DNA of 64,000 nucleotides from CAZPXZ01 sp965219495 (GCA_965219495.1 OZ244777.1:2604001-2668000), one strand, 5' to 3'; counted from the first letter of the stretch, positions 35,786-44,987 are shown. Program-made: numbers and translations. Notes: generated by a model not told the origin, from the sequence alone.

Positions 35786-36895
35786 ATGACCATTACGCAG
35801 CGGTTTTTTCGAAGAACAAATGTCCTTGTCTTGCTGGCTGGTTCTGCTCTCTCTTCTCTCGTCGAACGCCTATTCGCTTCCGATGGCTGCGTTGCTCGCA
35901 ATTGTCGGCTTTGGCAGGTTGCGGCGGCGTTCGCACTCCTGCTGCCGGAACACACCGAAGCCGTGGGCTTTCGAACGCTTGAAGCCGCCGGCCTGGAAGT
36001 CGGAATCTGGTATCCCTCACGGGCGCCGACCACCCGGGCGCGCCTCGGACCGTTCGAAGTTGACTATGCCTTTGACGCCGCGCCGGCACCGGGACGCTGG
36101 CCGCCGATCCTGTTGTCGCATGGCAACAGCGGTTTCTTCCGAAACCATCATTTGACGGCCGCAGCGCTGGCGGACGCCGGTTTTGTCGTCATTGCGCCAC
36201 AGCACCGTGCCGATCACCGGATCGGCGGCAGCGGAACCGCGGGCGCAATCGCCCTTCGAATCGACGAACTTCGCCGTGCGCTGGAAGGGGTCCGTGCGGA
36301 TTCGACTCTCAGTCGCGCCCTGGACCCTGCCCAAGTCCATGCGCTCGGTTATTCGCTGGGGGGAGCGACGGTTATGGCTGCGGCGGGCGCTGGTATCGAC
36401 CTTGACGCCGTCGAGGCTCATTGTGACGCCCATGAAGAGGAGGACGCGGCATTTTGCGAGGCTCCGCCACTACTCTGGCGTCTCGTGCAGAGGCTGCGGA
36501 AGCCGGTTTCGATCGAGGACTTGCCGAACCAATTCTCTGTCGAGCCGTTCGTCAGCGGATCGGTCGCTTTGGTCGCGCCCATCGGACAGGGACTCGAGAT
36601 CTCGCCCGAGCGATTTGTCGCCACGCGGACACTGGTTATCGCGATCGAAGGAGACCGGATCGCACAGCCGCGCTTTCATGCGAGTTCGATCGCCGCTGCC
36701 CTGCCGCCTGAACGGCTCTCGGGTTTCGAACGGGTTTCGGGGCATCACTACGCCTTCATCGCTCCCTTTCCAAAATGGCTGACCGAGAAGGAGGACATTC
36801 CCGTTGCCAAGGATCCCGCCGGGTTTGACCGCGCCGCCTTCATCGGCCGCGTCAATACCTTGCTGGTTGATTTCTTCGGGGCTCATATACATTAG
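35786..36895 (+). CDS. dienelactone-hydrolase-like alpha/beta hydrolase, probably secreted
   Basis: A 369-residue predicted dienelactone hydrolase (PAF-acetylhydrolase-like group). The core begins EAVGFRTLEAAGLEVGIWYP. The oxyanion strand is PPILLSHGNSGFFRN, the nucleophile GYSLGGATVM and the catalytic His is in VSGHHYAFIAPFP. The N-terminal 55 residues contain a hydrophobic run (WQVAAAFALLLPEHTEA) ending just before the core, which looks like a signal peptide; the true start may therefore be later or the N-terminus altered. The stop abuts the left end of the tnpB element. Confidence 0.8.
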   Translation: MTITQRFFRRTNVLVLLAGSALSSLVERLFASDGCVARNCRLWQVAAAFALLLPEHTEAVGFRTLEAAGLEVGIWYPSRAPTTRARLGPFEVDYAFDAAPAPGRWPPILLSHGNSGFFRNHHLTAAALADAGFVVIAPQHRADHRIGGSGTAGAIALRIDELRRALEGVRADSTLSRALDPAQVHALGYSLGGATVMAAAGAGIDLDAVEAHCDAHEEEDAAFCEAPPLLWRLVQRLRKPVSIEDLPNQFSVEPFVSGSVALVAPIGQGLEISPERFVATRTLVIAIEGDRIAQPRFHASSIAAALPPERLSGFERVSGHHYAFIAPFPKWLTEKEDIPVAKDPAGFDRAAFIGRVNTLLVDFFGAHIH

Positions 36896-37296
36896 TTGGC
36901 AGGAAAGCGGCTTCCGCTTGCGCATTTGCAGAAACGGTGGTTCGAATCGCTCGATGCAGCAACAAAGAAGAAGCGCCCATGCAACCCAATCCCGCCTCTC
37001 CCACCGGCGGCGCTCGGCCGGTGTTCAAGGTCTTCAAATGCCGGGCGCGGTTACCCCGGCCTCGCACCCCGTCTCGGCGAGGTGTTCCGGCTGTGCCGCG
37101 GGTTCAACAACGTCGCGCTCGAGGAGCGCGTCGGCGCCTGGATGAAGGCGGGGGCTTCGATTTCCTGTTCCGACCAGTGCAAATCTTTGACGGCGATCCG
37201 CAATTTTCCGAGTTTGCCGCCCTCAGCGTTCAGATGTTCCGGGGTGTGCTGCAGCGGCTGGACCGGAGATCCCGGGTTTTTTCCGGCGCGCGCGGG
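36896..37296 (+). pseudogene. tnpB: tnpB element copy 1, left part (interrupted by IS copy A)
   Basis: The left end of an IS605/IS1341-type element plus the 5' third of its tnpB. The leader region (36896-36978) is also found at 43.7 kb and 60.9 kb. The gene begins at ATG 36979 (MQPNPASPTGGARPVFKVFK). Frameshifts follow: family text LGEVFRLCRGFNNVALEERV and MKAGASISCSDQCKSLTAIR is in another frame, and FSEFAALSVQMFRGVLQRLD in the first. The gene is cut at 37296 by the insertion sequence and resumes at 39721. It is non-functional. Confidence 0.8.
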
Positions 37297-39720
37297 CTTG
37301 CAACACCCCACTCATGTATATGGATTTCAGATCAGGTTTGTTCCTTTCAGAGCTTGATAGGTGAGTGTTGACCATTTCAGGCGTACGTAGGCTTGCCAGA
37401 CTTTTTGGGTTCCCGGCAAGGGCTGCTGTCGTCGAGGGTGAAACCCAACGATGCCTGCGAGGTCGATCACAAAGGTGCGGATATCCGGCCGATGGCCCGG
37501 CGGCGCTCGCGCGCGGGCGCCGCCCTGCGCCTTGCGCAGGGCATACAGGACATCGATTACATCCTGGGTGACACAACTTCGCCGGCCGGCGTGTCGGGCT
37601 TGTCGCGGGCCATGCGTTCGAGATCGAAGACATGGCATGCGGTGATGGCGTCAAAGACGAGACACTTGCGCAGGTCATCGGCATGGTCGAGCCTGCGATC
37701 CTCGATGCGGGTGCCGGTCTTCAGCGCCTTGAAGAAGAGCTCGATGGTCCATCGCAGCACATACCAGCGGATGGCCGTCTTCGCGGTCTCCACGAGATTG
37801 CCGGCCTCGGCGGCCTCCGCTTCAGGGCGGCTTTCGGCGCTCGCGCCGTCGAGGCCTTCGGTGGTGAGCAACAGCCAGTGCAGGGCGTTCTTCCTGTTGG
37901 GCGTTTCGGTTGCCGACACCGCGAGCATGCGGACCGGCGGCTGGCCTGCGGCGGTCCGCGGCGGCGCCAGCCTCACTTCGGTGGCGCGGATGTCGATGTG
38001 CACTATGCGCCTTTTGCGGGTGCGCTTGCCACCGCACGCGGCCAGTTCCAGCGTTTGCGTCGCCAATCGCGGCTGCCCCGCGAGGTGATTCCACAGGTCT
38101 GCTTTCCGGCCGTCCTCGAGGATCACCTGCCGCTGCGCCGAACGGCTGGCGCGCACCAGCAGCCTGGCGCCGTCGGATGCCGCCTTGCATAGCAGTTCCC
38201 AAAAATCCCCCTCTCGATCGCAGATATTGACCACCCGCGTTCCGGGACAGGCGGCGGAAAGCGCCGCCGCCCAGTCCAGGCCGCGCAACCAGCGGGCGCT
38301 CTCCCTGTCGTTGACTTCCGGGCCGGGTTCCACCATGTCGTCGACGGTCTTGCCGCCGCGGAACGCCGCGTTCAATTCAAACAGGCCCAACGGGCGTCCG
38401 GCCAGGGTGACCGCAAGGCCGGTATGGACGAGAATGCCGCCGCCGCCCAGCCCGGCAAGGCCGCCGGTCGCCTCCAGCCCGTCATAATTGAGCGTGGTGG
38501 TGTCCTGGATGGCGAGAACCGTCGGTTCCAGCCGGCAACGCTCGACCAGCATCTCCCGGTGCGGCTCCAGGATGTGTTCCATGCTCACCTTGCCGTTCGA
38601 CAGCAAGCGATAGGCCGCCTTCTGCTCCGCTCCGGTCGGAAAGATCGCCGGAAGCGATTCGCCGAGATGCCGCAGCCACGCCCGGCCCATGCGCACCATC
38701 CGCTCCCGAACCCGGCCATCGGTATGGGTGCTGCGGCCATACTCCCGGCAGGCCCAATCCGTGTCTGCGTCCAGGTACAGGGAAGGAGCCGTGCCGATCG
38801 TCCGCTTCGGCGCCCGGCGCAACGCTTCGCGCCAGCCGGCCGACAGCGGCTTCATCCAGACGCTTCGTCTTACCCCCGGCGCGCCGCCGGCGCAATCCGG
38901 CCGCCGTCCCTCGGTGCGCTGCGGGCAGCAGCGCCAACGCGCCGCCCGATAACAACGACCGGAATGGCCGGGGCTGATATAGGTGAAGGCCATCACCGGC
39001 CGCACCGCGTACGCCGCTTGCCAGTCTTCGGCCAACCGATCGCTCGCCATTCGCAACACCCGGGAAGCGAGGCCGTGCACCCGCACCCCCGGAAGAATCA
39101 AGAACCGGTGATTACAGACTACCCGCGGCAGGTTGGCGGCCCGCGCATCCGGCGACCAGCCGATGAAGGCGTCGCGCGCCTGCTGATGCCAGCCCGCCGA
39201 CGAAAACCCGATGCCGCCGAGGCAGCCATGCGTCGCCGACCGGATCCAATACCGCAACTGACCGCCCGGAGCCCGCGCCCAGCCCTGCGGATGATGCGTC
39301 GCCATCATCGACTCCCACCGCCGACGGTCCGCATCCCCGCCCAACGCCTCCAGCGTCAGCTCGCCACAAGCCCGCAACGAGCCCCGAAGCGCAAGATCCG
39401 GGAAATCCGCCGAAGGCGGCCGCCTGCGCGCGTCCGCCTCGAAATTCGGCGCCGACCGCGCCGCCGGCAATGCCAGACCAAGCTTCGACGCAAGAACCGG
39501 CAACGCCTTCGCCGCCGCCGATATGCACAATTGCCCGCGGCGATTGCGCCAGTCTTCATGCGCGCACAACGAATGCGTCAGAACATTCCGCGTGATACCC
39601 TCTTCCCGGAGCGCTCCCTTCAGCCACTCGATGGTCGTGGAACGAAACTGATGAAGACCAACCTGCATGCCCTCCATATAGACACATCAAAAAGCTAATA
39701 CAAGTGCGTATCCTTGAAAG
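37297..39720 (-). mobile_element. IS4/Tn5-like insertion sequence, copy A (2424 bp)
   Basis: The ends are defined by comparison with copy B: left CTTGCAACACCCC, right (reverse complement) CTTTCAAGGATCC, imperfect inverted repeats sharing CTTxCAA and ending in TGTAT. The flanks are GCGCGCGGG (37288-37296) and GCGCGCGGC (39721-39729), an 8-of-9 match to a 9-bp target duplication. It is inserted in tnpB copy 1. It carries one transposase gene, frameshifted near its end. Confidence 0.85.
37327..39677 (-). pseudogene. IS4-family transposase with DUF4338/DruA-like N-terminus, frameshifted copy
   Basis: The same gene as the intact copy B (786 residues). It reads normally for 706 residues: DUF4338-like region (FLILPGVRVHGLASRVL), DDE core (IQDTTTLNYDG, NICDREGDFWEL) and the YREK motif YVLRWTIELFFKALK. 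A frameshift near 37575 then ends it early (GEVVSPRM), while the last 80 residues up to GTNLI remain readable in another frame down to 37327. It also lacks five residues (KGTSG) present in copy B. Activity is doubtful. Confidence 0.85.
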
Positions 39721-40155
39721 GCGCGCGGCGGCGGCAAGCCCGGTTTTCTGCGCTTCAAGGCGGCGCGCCGGTTGCGGAGGTCTCACGGGCACGGGGCATG
39801 GTGCGGCGGCATGGCCGGCACTGGCGGCTGCATGTGAAGGGGCTTCCGCCGATGCAACTGCAGACGTCGCGGGCGTTGCCGGAGAGGGCGGCGCGGAAGA
39901 CACTGCGGGTGGTGCGGAAGACGCTGCGCACCGAGGTGCATCTGGGCTTCGCGTTCCCGCCGGTCGCCCCGAAAGAGGCGATTGCCTGCCCGGTCGGCAT
40001 CGACGAGGGGGTCGCCAAGCGGCTGACGCTGTCGAATGGCGGGGAGGTCGCAAAACGGGAAGTGCACCGGAGCCGCCGGCAACGGGCTTTGGCCCATTCA
40101 CGGGTGGGGAGTGGCGGGATGTTCCCGCTTCCCGTCGCGGCGGCAGGAGCGGGGA
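39721..40155 (+). pseudogene. tnpB: tnpB element copy 1, right part with internal deletion
   Basis: It continues tnpB after IS copy A: EVSRARGMVRRHGRHWRLHV, then the start of the RuvC nuclease core PVGIDEGVAKRLTLSNGG (first catalytic Asp, about 39996) and REVHRSRRQRAL. The rest of the nuclease, including the later Glu and Asp and the zinc finger, is deleted. The sequence jumps directly to the element's right end (40081-40155), where an omega-RNA and hairpin would lie. This is a deletion derivative, not a working TnpB. Confidence 0.75.
40081..40155 (+). repeat. IS605-type right-end repeat, copy 1
   Basis: 75 bp, GC-rich and hairpin-forming (AACGGGC...GCCCATT; GCGGGATGTTCCCGC). An inverted copy with four mismatches is at 42078-42152, and a shortened direct copy is at about 59536-59587. 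The position directly after tnpB fits the omega-RNA/right-end segment of such elements. Confidence 0.75.
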
Positions 40156-40444
40156 ACCGATCGTTCTACGGAGCAAGCGGGACAGTGGCGCCCTCGTCGC
40201 AGAACAGTGTTAATTCAACTATTGTACAAAATTTCCATTTCTTTCGCATCGAGCGCAACTGGCCTTGGCGAACCTTATTTTCGCGTACCGAGAAGTTTCT
40301 GTCGATCGTCGCTCCGAGTTTGCCGAAAATGCGGCTTCCTGGACAAAGCCAGGCGCCACCGCCGTTTCCAGCGCATCAAGGTCTTGTCGTCAATCCCGTA
40401 CCTTCAAGCCTTTGGTCCGGCCTGCTCGCTGCATCAGGCGGATA

Positions 40445-41644
40445 TCAATGCGCCATGAATTGGCGGACTTCGCGATTTCGACTGAGCGCTTCGATGACGC
40501 CGCGAAGCTCCGCTAGGCCTTTCAACCGACCAATCGCCGAATAGCCGGGGTTGGATTTCTTGCCGGCATCGTCCAGGAGAATGTGGCCGTGGTCGGGGCG
40601 CATCGGGATTTCCCAGTCTTCGCGTCCGCTTGACACTCTGCGGACTTCCTCATCGAGAAGCGCTGCAACCACCGACACCATTTCGACATCGCCGCCCAGA
40701 TGATCCGCTTCGTAGAATGATCCTCCCGACTCTCTCTTGATATTTCGCAAATGGGCGAAATCAATTCGATCTCCAAATCCGTCGATGAATTTCATCAAGT
40801 CGTTTTCGGCCAAGACACCCAGCGATCCCGTGCAAAGCGTCAGGCCGTTGGCAGGAGAGGGGACAGCTTTGAAGATTTGGTCAAAGTCCGCGTACCGGCT
40901 GACAACGCGGGGCAGGCCGAAGAGCGGGAACGGCGGATCGTCCGGGTGTATGCACAGGCGCGACCCGACCTCTTCAACCGCTGGCGCAACGTGCGACAGG
41001 AATGCGATCAGGTTGGAACGAAGCTCACCGGCCGACAGTTCACCGAACCGGCCAACTTCCCGCCGGAAGTCTTCAAATCCGTGGGAATGGTCAGACCCGG
41101 GAAGTCCGGCAATCAAATTGTGCTGCAATGCAGCGATTTGGCCGTCCGTCAGTCCACGAAATCGCCGCTCGGCCTCTGAGACAATTTCATTGCTGTAATC
41201 TTTCGATGCATCGTTACGCTGTAGAACGAAAAGATCGTAGGCGGCGAGATCGACCATATCGAAGCGCAAAGCCAGAGCGCCGCTCGGCAGTCGGAATCCC
41301 AGGTCGGTGCGAGTCCAATCGATTACCGGCATGAAATTGTAACAAATCGTGTGAATTCCCGCAGTTGCCAGGTTGAGCACGGTTTCGACATACGCGTCGA
41401 TGTGACGGTCGGCGTCGCGGCCGCCAAGCTTGATCGCAGGATGAATCGGAACGTTTTCGACGACCGACCAGGTCAAGCCAGCGTTCTCGATCAGCCGCTT
41501 CAGTCGCTCGATATCCCCTGCCAACCAAGGCATTGCCTGATCTCTGCCGTCAAGCGCGGAAACCACACCGGCCGCACCCGCCTGCCGGACATGGCCAAGC
41601 GGGACGGGATCGTCCGGACCGAACCAACGCCATGTCTGCAGCAT
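40445..41644 (-). CDS. uxuA: mannonate dehydratase
   Basis: A 399-residue UxuA, a Mn-dependent TIM-barrel enzyme that converts D-mannonate to 2-dehydro-3-deoxy-D-gluconate in hexuronate breakdown. The N-terminus MLQTWRWFGPDDPVPLGHVR and the motifs YNFMPVIDWTRTDL, RLCIHPDDPPFPLFGLPR, LCTGSLGV, FAHLRNI and MRPDHGHILLDD (metal ligands Cys, His, Asp) are as in the family. GGAGG lies just before the ATG. It is preceded by the ghost of a sugar permease and a decayed gene and is bracketed by inverted right-end repeats. The isomerase, IclR and Gfo/Idh genes further right fit the same pathway. Confidence 0.93.
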   Translation of the reverse strand: MLQTWRWFGPDDPVPLGHVRQAGAAGVVSALDGRDQAMPWLAGDIERLKRLIENAGLTWSVVENVPIHPAIKLGGRDADRHIDAYVETVLNLATAGIHTICYNFMPVIDWTRTDLGFRLPSGALALRFDMVDLAAYDLFVLQRNDASKDYSNEIVSEAERRFRGLTDGQIAALQHNLIAGLPGSDHSHGFEDFRREVGRFGELSAGELRSNLIAFLSHVAPAVEEVGSRLCIHPDDPPFPLFGLPRVVSRYADFDQIFKAVPSPANGLTLCTGSLGVLAENDLMKFIDGFGDRIDFAHLRNIKRESGGSFYEADHLGGDVEMVSVVAALLDEEVRRVSSGREDWEIPMRPDHGHILLDDAGKKSNPGYSAIGRLKGLAELRGVIEALSRNREVRQFMAH

Positions 41645-41696
41645 CGCAACCTCCGATCACAACTTGTACGGGAGTTTGAATCCGTTCACGCATCGC

Positions 41697-41991
41697 GCGA
41701 GAGCGCTTCTTCCACCCCGCGAGAGGAATGTATGTCCGCGAGACGGGTGTGCAACTCCCTCAGGCTCGCGGTTCCTGCGGACAATCCAGCGGGCATGAGG
41801 GCGGGACGGCAGCGCCCGTTGCGGGCGCGAATGGAAAGATGCCTTCGCGGCTCCAAAATTTCTTCGCCAAAGCCTTGCCGCGAATTCGGCCATCTGTTGG
41901 CGCAAGCCGAAATCGGCGTTCTCTTCCTGGATACCGTCCCGTCGTATCCAAACGGCATCAGGAGGATGCCCGTCTTGAATCGAAGTGCTCA
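41697..41991 (-). pseudogene. decayed gene between permease remnant and uxuA
   Basis: It starts with an ATG that overlaps the permease remnant's stop (ATGA), which is typical of a real operon gene, and reads MSTSIQDGHPPDAVWIRRDG then LRQQMAEFAARLWRRNFG. Coding-looking text then moves through the other two frames (WSREGIFPFAPATGAAVPPS; LRELHTRLADIHSSRGVEEA). I do not recognise the family. Several frameshifts and probably a deletion have destroyed it. Confidence 0.4.
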
Positions 41992-42066
41992 TCCCTTTGT
42001 CGCCCCGGCCGTCAGGCCCCCTACCAAATGGCGTTCATAGAACATGAAAACGACAAGCACCGGGGC
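41989..42066 (-). pseudogene. 3' end of a CUT1 sugar ABC permease (MalG-like)
   Basis: 26 codons reading PVLVVFMFYERHLVGGL followed by TAGATKG and a stop, the highly conserved C-terminus of MalG-type permeases. The intact permease at 45.5 kb ends with FIQRYFLEGVTAGAVKG. The rest of the gene is gone: 12 bp upstream begins the inverted right-end repeat of an IS605-type element. A second sugar importer once stood directly upstream of uxuA. Confidence 0.7.
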
Positions 42067-42077
42067 CAACCATCATG

Positions 42078-42152
42078 TCCCCGCTCCTGCCGCCGCCACG
42101 GGAAGCGGGATCATCCCGCCACTCCCCACCCGTGAACGGGCCAAAGCCCGTT
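42078..42152 (-). repeat. IS605-type right-end repeat, inverted copy 2
   Basis: The reverse complement matches 40081-40155 with four mismatches over 75 bp. It contains a 7-bp stem AACGGGC-CAAA-GCCCGTT. No tnpB is attached. With copy 1 it brackets uxuA in inverted orientation. Confidence 0.8.
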
Positions 42153-42708
42153 GCGGGATATTCCTTGCTGCGTTGCCAGCGCAGCCAAGGCCGAGAAGGC
42201 AAGAATCCCTGCGATTCGTTGTGGACGGTCTGGCACTAACACTGTGCATTCAATCGGATGTTCAAGATCTTGTACAGGGTGATGCACAAGGGATTTATCG
42301 AACTGCCTATACGGAGCGAGCAGATCTGACCGACCAGCTCAAGTGCATCCGTCACGTCGAGGTTGATGCGTTTGATGGCCCAGTTCGCTGATCTGTCGCG
42401 GCGATACATGCCGAAATTTCTGCCACCCGAGCCGAACCGATCGCGTCGCTCTCAGTATCGGCTTAGTCAAAGTCAATCGAATCCTTTCTCGTTCTCCAAA
42501 CGACCCATGACTATCGCTGTCTTGAACGCACTCTCGATTGCCGTCCCGGCATATCTGCTGTCGACTTCAGAATGATTCCCATCGCCAACTCACTTCACGT
42601 GTTCCCGTCTTTCCAACTGTCGCGCAAGTGGATTGTCCTGCCGGGTACGAAAACACTGAAAGATGTCGAGATCGACGGCGGGGTTCCTCAAGAACGCTTT
42701 GCTCCAAA
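42153..42708. other. gene-poor stretch between IS remnant and isomerase
   Basis: It contains one small minus-strand frame (42236-42409, 57 codons, annotated separately) and otherwise only short overlapping frames. It probably represents remnant sequence of the lost sugar-transport operon or the mobile element. Confidence 0.35.
42236..42409 (-). CDS. small hypothetical ORF
   Basis: 57 residues beginning MYRRDRSANWAIKRINLDV and continuing TDALELVGQICSLRIGSS. It has a plausible protein composition but no recognised family, and no clear ribosome site. It may be the tail of a decayed gene rather than an expressed protein. Confidence 0.25.
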   Translation of the reverse strand: MYRRDRSANWAIKRINLDVTDALELVGQICSLRIGSSINPLCITLYKILNIRLNAQC

Positions 42709-43605
42709 TCACATCGACATTTTTTCGCGAGCCATTTGAAACGTACGCTTGATAGTTCGGAGTTCGTGTGCAAGGCCAAGTTCCGGTGAAAGAAGCGTAT
42801 CGGCAAACCAACGGGTTCCATATTCGGCGGTTATAAACCCGCTGTAGCGAGTTTCTGCAAGCCAACCTATCCAAGAACGCCAGTCCGTGTTTCCTTCACC
42901 CAAGATTACCTGGCTGAACACCCCACTCCCCGGCACCAGCTCTCTCGACTCATGCGCCGACCTCTTGATTCTGAAGTCATTGAGATGAACATGACGAATG
43001 TGACTGCGCTGTAGTCGGAAGGCCGCCTCATCGTCATCCTCCCCCATCACCTTTAGATTCGCGGGGTCATAAAGTACGCCCACGGCCTCGTGACCGATGC
43101 GTTCAACGAGCGTTACCATTTCAGCCGCGTTTGTGATCGCTGTTTCCATGTGATTCTCAATGACCAGATTCAGCTTCATGGAGAGCGCCTGATCCGCGAG
43201 TTCGCCAAGTGTTTCGACCATCACAGCCAGAGACGATTCGTGATCGTCAACCCTGCGAGGTTCACCCGGTAGGATGCGAATGCACCGTGCTCCGAGGTAT
43301 GCTCCGGCGTAGATGGATGCTTCGATCTCGGCCATCGCGGCAGCGCGGCGGGTCGATTCAAGGCTATTGAACGCATTTGCGTAGGGGACAAGGCCGACGA
43401 CTTGAAGTCCAGCACTTTCAATGTCTGTGCGGAGCTTCGCAAGAGTCGCCGATGATGTTTTCGCCGACACGGCACACTCATAGTCTTCCTGGAATATGAT
43501 TTCGATGCCGTCGTAACCAAGCCGTCCATAGAGTTGAGCGGCCGCTGAGATGCTCAATTCGGGCGTCGCCATTGTGTGTGCAGCGTATTTTGTCGCCATG
43601 GTCAT
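42709..43605 (-). CDS. sugar phosphate isomerase/epimerase (xylose-isomerase-like TIM barrel)
   Basis: A 298-residue AP-endonuclease-2/xylose-isomerase-like TIM barrel. Family marks are LGYDGIEIIFQEDYEC at the second strand, GARCIRILPGEP, LVIENHMET (metal-binding Glu), VLYDPANLKVMGE, IRHVHLNDF (His ligand) and FITAEYG near the C-terminus. It is predicted to isomerise or epimerise a keto-sugar or sugar acid in the pathway served by the nearby importer. The ATG at 43605 is chosen; an in-frame ATG at 43599 is also possible, and upstream codons run into the mobile-element repeat. A broken paralogue is at 50.0-50.5 kb. Confidence 0.85.
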   Translation of the reverse strand: MTMATKYAAHTMATPELSISAAAQLYGRLGYDGIEIIFQEDYECAVSAKTSSATLAKLRTDIESAGLQVVGLVPYANAFNSLESTRRAAAMAEIEASIYAGAYLGARCIRILPGEPRRVDDHESSLAVMVETLGELADQALSMKLNLVIENHMETAITNAAEMVTLVERIGHEAVGVLYDPANLKVMGEDDDEAAFRLQRSHIRHVHLNDFRIKRSAHESRELVPGSGVFSQVILGEGNTDWRSWIGWLAETRYSGFITAEYGTRWFADTLLSPELGLAHELRTIKRTFQMAREKMSM

Positions 43606-43672
43606 TTGTTTCGCGGACGGGCAGACTTGATGAGTCCCAACTGGCGGTCCCAAGATGAAACTCTTGGGGATT

Positions 43673-43830
43673 ATAAGGATAACTTGACAGGAATGCGACT
43701 TCCGCTTGCATATTTGGAGAAACGACGATACGAATCGCTCAATAAAGCAACAATAAGGCAATCTAAATGCAACACAATCCCGCCTTTCCCACCGGCGACG
43801 CCCGGCCGGTGTTCGCGAGAGCCTGCTCAG
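43673..43830 (+). mobile_element. solo left end of the tnpB element, copy 2
   Basis: About 150 bp matching the leader and first codons of the tnpB elements at 36.9 and 60.9 kb: a TTGACA-containing leader (43684-43689), then ATG with MQHNPAFPTGDARPVF at about 43767. The similarity stops near 43825, and the remainder of the element is absent. It lies upstream of the isomerase gene and could influence it. Confidence 0.7.
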
Positions 43831-44165
43831 CCGCCGTGATCAGGCTTTGGACCCACAACTCGGCGATTTCCAGTTGTTCAAGCGACACTTCAAGCGTGAG
43901 CGCTCACGTGAAAGGGTCAAGTACCGTCTCGAATCGATTTGTCTGCGAAATTGCGAAGGTCATGGCGCCGTCAAATTCGGCGAGCCACAGATAGTCCGGC
44001 CGCTTTCCAAGCGGATAGCCCTACTCTCTCACGATGCGCACGCCCGCATCCTCGCGTCCGGCAATGTCTGCGGAATCAGGCAAGTACGCACCATGAACCT
44101 AGGCAGTCCGAATTTCACAAGCCAGGTTTCCTCTGTCCTTGTCTTTGACAGCGCGACCTATCCCG
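43806..44165 (-). pseudogene. unidentified pseudogene with three in-frame stops
   Basis: One minus-strand frame reads coherently across two TAG and one TGA: GAYLPDSADIAGREDAGVRI, stop, GYPLGKRPDYLWLAEFDGAM then TFAISQTNRFETVLDPFT, stop, then LTLEVSLEQLEIAELWVQSL. The last segment looks like a C-terminal helix. I do not recognise the family. Codon use and continuity suggest a former gene of the sugar-acid operon, truncated by the solo left-end element. Confidence 0.4.
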
Positions 44166-44474
44166 CTTGATGCTATTTCCATAGCCGGGGTCGAGTGTCC
44201 TCCAGCACACGGCTGTTTACATCGGTCAGGTGGACAAGCATGTCACGCAACGGAAGAGAGATCGCCTCTCTAAGCACTTGGCGGACTGGAAGAGATGACG
44301 GCAATGCGACGATCATACTGTCGACTCAGAAAAACATTCCAAAGATACTGTGAACGGATGGGGGGGCGTTTCGGCGAACCGGAAGCGATGTTCAGCCATC
44401 CTTGGCCCTTGTCGGCCGCGCTCGAATACAGACTGGGTATCAGATTCCGTCGCCGCAGACAGCGGGAGAAAGGC

Positions 44475-44987
44475 ATGAACGAGAGAATGAAAGTGATTGA
44501 GGGCGATATTACGACCCTTGCCGTCGACGCCATTGTCAACGCGGCCAACACCTCGCTGCTTGGCGGTGGCGGGGTGGACGGAGCAATTCATCGGACCGCC
44601 GGCCCGGAACTGATGGCCGAGTGTCGCACCTTGGGCGGATGCGCCACGGGTGATGCAAAAATGACCTTCGGTTACAGGTTGCCGGCCGCACGGATCATCC
44701 ATGCGGTCGGACCGGTTTGGCGCGGCGGTGACTCCGGCGAAGACCGCCTGCTAGCGCGTTGCTATCGCCGATGTCTCGAGATCGCGGTGGAGTACGACCT
44801 CAGGACGATCGCCTTTCCGGCGATCTCAACAGGCGTGTACGGTTTTCCGATCAAGCGTGCCGCGTACGTAGCCGTAGGTGCGGTGGCAGCCTTTTTCGCC
44901 GAAGAAACGGGTATCGGTGAGGTTATCTTCTGCTGTTTCAGCACCGATTCCGCGGCTGCCCACAAGGACGCCATATCCGCTCTATGA
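44475..44987 (+). CDS. macro-domain protein (O-acetyl-ADP-ribose deacetylase/ADP-ribosyl hydrolase type)
   Basis: A 170-residue stand-alone macro domain of the MacroD/YmdB type. Motifs are IEGDITTLAVDAIVNAANTS, LLGGGGVDGAIHRTAGPEL (catalytic loop with Asn and Asp), CATGDAKMTFGYRLPA, IIHAVGPVW and FPAISTGVYGFPIKRAA (phosphate loop). It removes ADP-ribose from protein acidic residues or from O-acetyl-ADP-ribose. GGGAG lies 6 bases before ATG 44475; ATG 44487 is an alternative. It is the only plus-strand gene in this part and looks unrelated to the sugar genes around it. Confidence 0.9.
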   Translation: MNERMKVIEGDITTLAVDAIVNAANTSLLGGGGVDGAIHRTAGPELMAECRTLGGCATGDAKMTFGYRLPAARIIHAVGPVWRGGDSGEDRLLARCYRRCLEIAVEYDLRTIAFPAISTGVYGFPIKRAAYVAVGAVAAFFAEETGIGEVIFCCFSTDSAAAHKDAISAL

